Part shown: in pieces, positions 63,053 through 64,000 of the stretch | Numbering within the stretch: position 1 is the stretch's first letter | Layout of the letters: each line of letters opens with the position of its first letter | NCBI RefSeq assembly: GCF_004349355.1 | Contig: NZ_SMFK01000005.1 | Span: forward strand, 62,001-126,000 | DNA from: Flavobacterium cellulosilyticum | Lineage (GTDB): Bacteria > Bacteroidota > Bacteroidia > Flavobacteriales > Flavobacteriaceae | DNA length: 64,000 nucleotides | Direction: 5' to 3' | Notes under the pieces: model-generated | Seen by the model: the letters and a program-made list of their open reading frames with translations, nothing else | Databases searched by the model: none | Told to the model about the DNA's origin: nothing | Translations under genes and position numbers: made by a program

Positions 63053-63568
63053 TTATAAATCTATTTGTTTTCGTAAAGTTAATAAAGCTAGATGAATGCG
63101 TTTCTCGACTGTCTTAACACTAATTTCTAACTCGATAGCAATTTCACTATATTTCTTTCCATCAATTCGATGCATCAAAAAAGTGACTCTTTGTTTTTCG
63201 TTCAATTCTTCAATAGCTTTCAAAAGGTTGGATTGAAATTGTTTTTCTTCCAAAATGTATTCTGGATTTTCATTTGTCTTATCTGATCCACCAAAGTTTT
63301 TTGCATATCGTAAAACCACTTTTTGATGCGCAATTTGATTTAAAGAACTGTTATTTGCAATAGTGTAGACGTAGGATTTTGCTTTTTCTATTGGAACCGA
63401 TGCACAATTTTGCCAAAGTTTTATAAAGGCATCCTGAGCCAAATCTTCTGCTTGATCTCTATCTCCAAATTTGTAATAAAGATAATTCCGTAATGATTTA
63501 AAATGATTTTTAAAAAATGACGAAAAAATGATTTCATCACAAGTAGTAGACCTATTTTTATTTGACAT
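63053..63568 (-). CDS. ECF sigma factor, FecI-like
   Basis: The 171-residue protein has region 2 (DRDQAEDLAQDAFIKLWQNC, SYVYTIANNSSLNQIAHQ) and region 4 (LNEKQRVTFLMHRIDGKKYS, VKTVEKRIHLALLTLRK). It is the first gene of a sigma/FecR/TonB receptor unit and probably drives transcription of the receptor and perhaps the downstream redox block. The C-terminal part matches the family length. Confidence 0.93.
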   Translation of the reverse strand: MSNKNRSTTCDEIIFSSFFKNHFKSLRNYLYYKFGDRDQAEDLAQDAFIKLWQNCASVPIEKAKSYVYTIANNSSLNQIAHQKVVLRYAKNFGGSDKTNENPEYILEEKQFQSNLLKAIEELNEKQRVTFLMHRIDGKKYSEIAIELEISVKTVEKRIHLALLTLRKQIDL

Positions 63569-63814
63569 TTATATCTTTTGGTTTTAACTTTTTAAAATAC
63601 ATATAAAATAAATTTTTAGTAGGGTAAAAGTAAACTAAATTGTTTTATAGTAGTCTAGGAAAACGTATTGTTCGCTTAGAAAATCTAAACGCAGCATTAA
63701 TATAATTATTTTCGAATAAAATTAATTTTTTTAACTTTAGTTCCGATTTAGTTAAATTATATAGAATAAAATTAATAAGTTTAAAATTCATTACTTTTGA
63801 TTATTAAAATTACC
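63569..63814. other. divergent spacer
   Basis: About 250 AT-rich bases between divergent genes; it contains a TACTTTTG element (63792-63799) upstream of the last gene and nothing else recognised. Confidence 0.5.
63792..63799 (+). promoter_or_regulatory. TAnnTTTG element for the last gene
   Basis: TACTTTTG lies 16 bases before the ATG at 63815; no clear TTG element is visible at -33. Confidence 0.4.
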
Positions 63815-64000
63815 ATGTTAAGTAAAAAATATTTCCAGTTTTTAACTTTAATAAGTTTGTTTCTGCTTTTCTCTTGTCAAAGTGAAACAGCGGAACAAGT
63901 TTATAACAATCAGGCAACAATTACAAAATTTTCACCACTTACTACTGAGCTTAAAAGGGTTGCAATGGTGAATACTGCTGATGATAATATAATTGACCAA
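63815..64000 (+). CDS. lipoprotein, 5' part only
   Basis: The 62 residues present start MLSKKYFQFLTLISLFLLFSC, a lipoprotein signal with Cys at residue 21, followed by QSETAEQVYNNQATITKFSP. The frame runs off the window with no stop. The gene is divergent from the sigma/FecR/TonB block, so it could be its regulated neighbour. No family is recognised from this short piece. Confidence 0.7.
   Translation, partial: MLSKKYFQFLTLISLFLLFSCQSETAEQVYNNQATITKFSPLTTELKRVAMVNTADDNIIDQ

Overview
The window looks like a chromosomal segment of a Flavobacterium-type member of the Bacteroidota. The DNA is strongly AT-rich. Several genes are preceded by the Bacteroidota promoter element TAnnTTTG. There are type IX secretion C-terminal domains of type A and type B, TonB-dependent receptors with carboxypeptidase-regulatory N-termini, a FecI/FecR pair, and many short lipoproteins with a Cys at the end of a hydrophobic leader. 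No rRNA, tRNA, CRISPR array or intact mobile element was seen.

Layout. 1-9.3 kb: the end of a Nudix gene, a PlsC-type acyltransferase, an ECF sigma factor with a membrane partner, a type II NADH dehydrogenase, a DUF3810 membrane protein, a ParE-type and a HigBA toxin-antitoxin pair, a PepD-type dipeptidase and an MFS transporter. 9.3-20 kb is the accessory stretch: long gene-poor spacers full of palindromes, an outer-membrane protein with a Cys-rich N-terminus, a PfpI/DJ-1 protein, a second MFS transporter, a gene remnant, a predicted LAS-type metallopeptidase overlapping a lipoprotein gene, an FAD monooxygenase with unusually high GC and two DnaJ-like CxxCxGxG motifs, and a 5'-truncated group II intron. 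20-31.5 kb: secA, a DUF2795 protein, cobalamin adenosyltransferase, a LolD/MacB-like ATPase, a lipoprotein, a methyltransferase, an atypical SDR protein with a zinc-ribbon-like segment, a BamA/TamA-like barrel and a secreted protein carrying a premature stop. 31.9-35.4 kb: one 1159-residue protein that I read as a pyrophosphate-type PEP carboxykinase. 35.5-45 kb: FKBP, membrane proteins, a Cys-rich MarR regulator near a small thioredoxin-like protein, a TM2 protein with a potassium channel, an orphan phage XkdF-like domain, an ABC-F ATPase, a secreted propeller-like protein and FabH. 45-55 kb: a giant type IX-secreted repeat protein, a decayed partial paralogue beside it, an outer-membrane TonB-dependent receptor and argS. 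55-63.6 kb: one minus-strand block of FecI, FecR and a TonB receptor, then Rieske, OB-fold, DUF5777 barrel, CxxCH lipoprotein, YceI and ankyrin genes, and a DOMON gene broken by a stop. The window ends inside a plus-strand lipoprotein gene.

How the genes work together. The clearest functional units are the two toxin-antitoxin pairs, the TM2/channel pair, the peptidase-lipoprotein pair (possible effector and protector) and the 55-63.6 kb block. That block pairs an extracytoplasmic signalling and uptake system with a set of periplasmic redox and binding proteins, and is the best candidate for an undescribed system. Two further themes are noteworthy. A dispersed repeat family starts with TTTAGGAGC, ends with (C)GGGGCTA, and has four copies here. 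Several genes also carry single-base lesions or non-ATG starts; these may be real decay or consensus errors.
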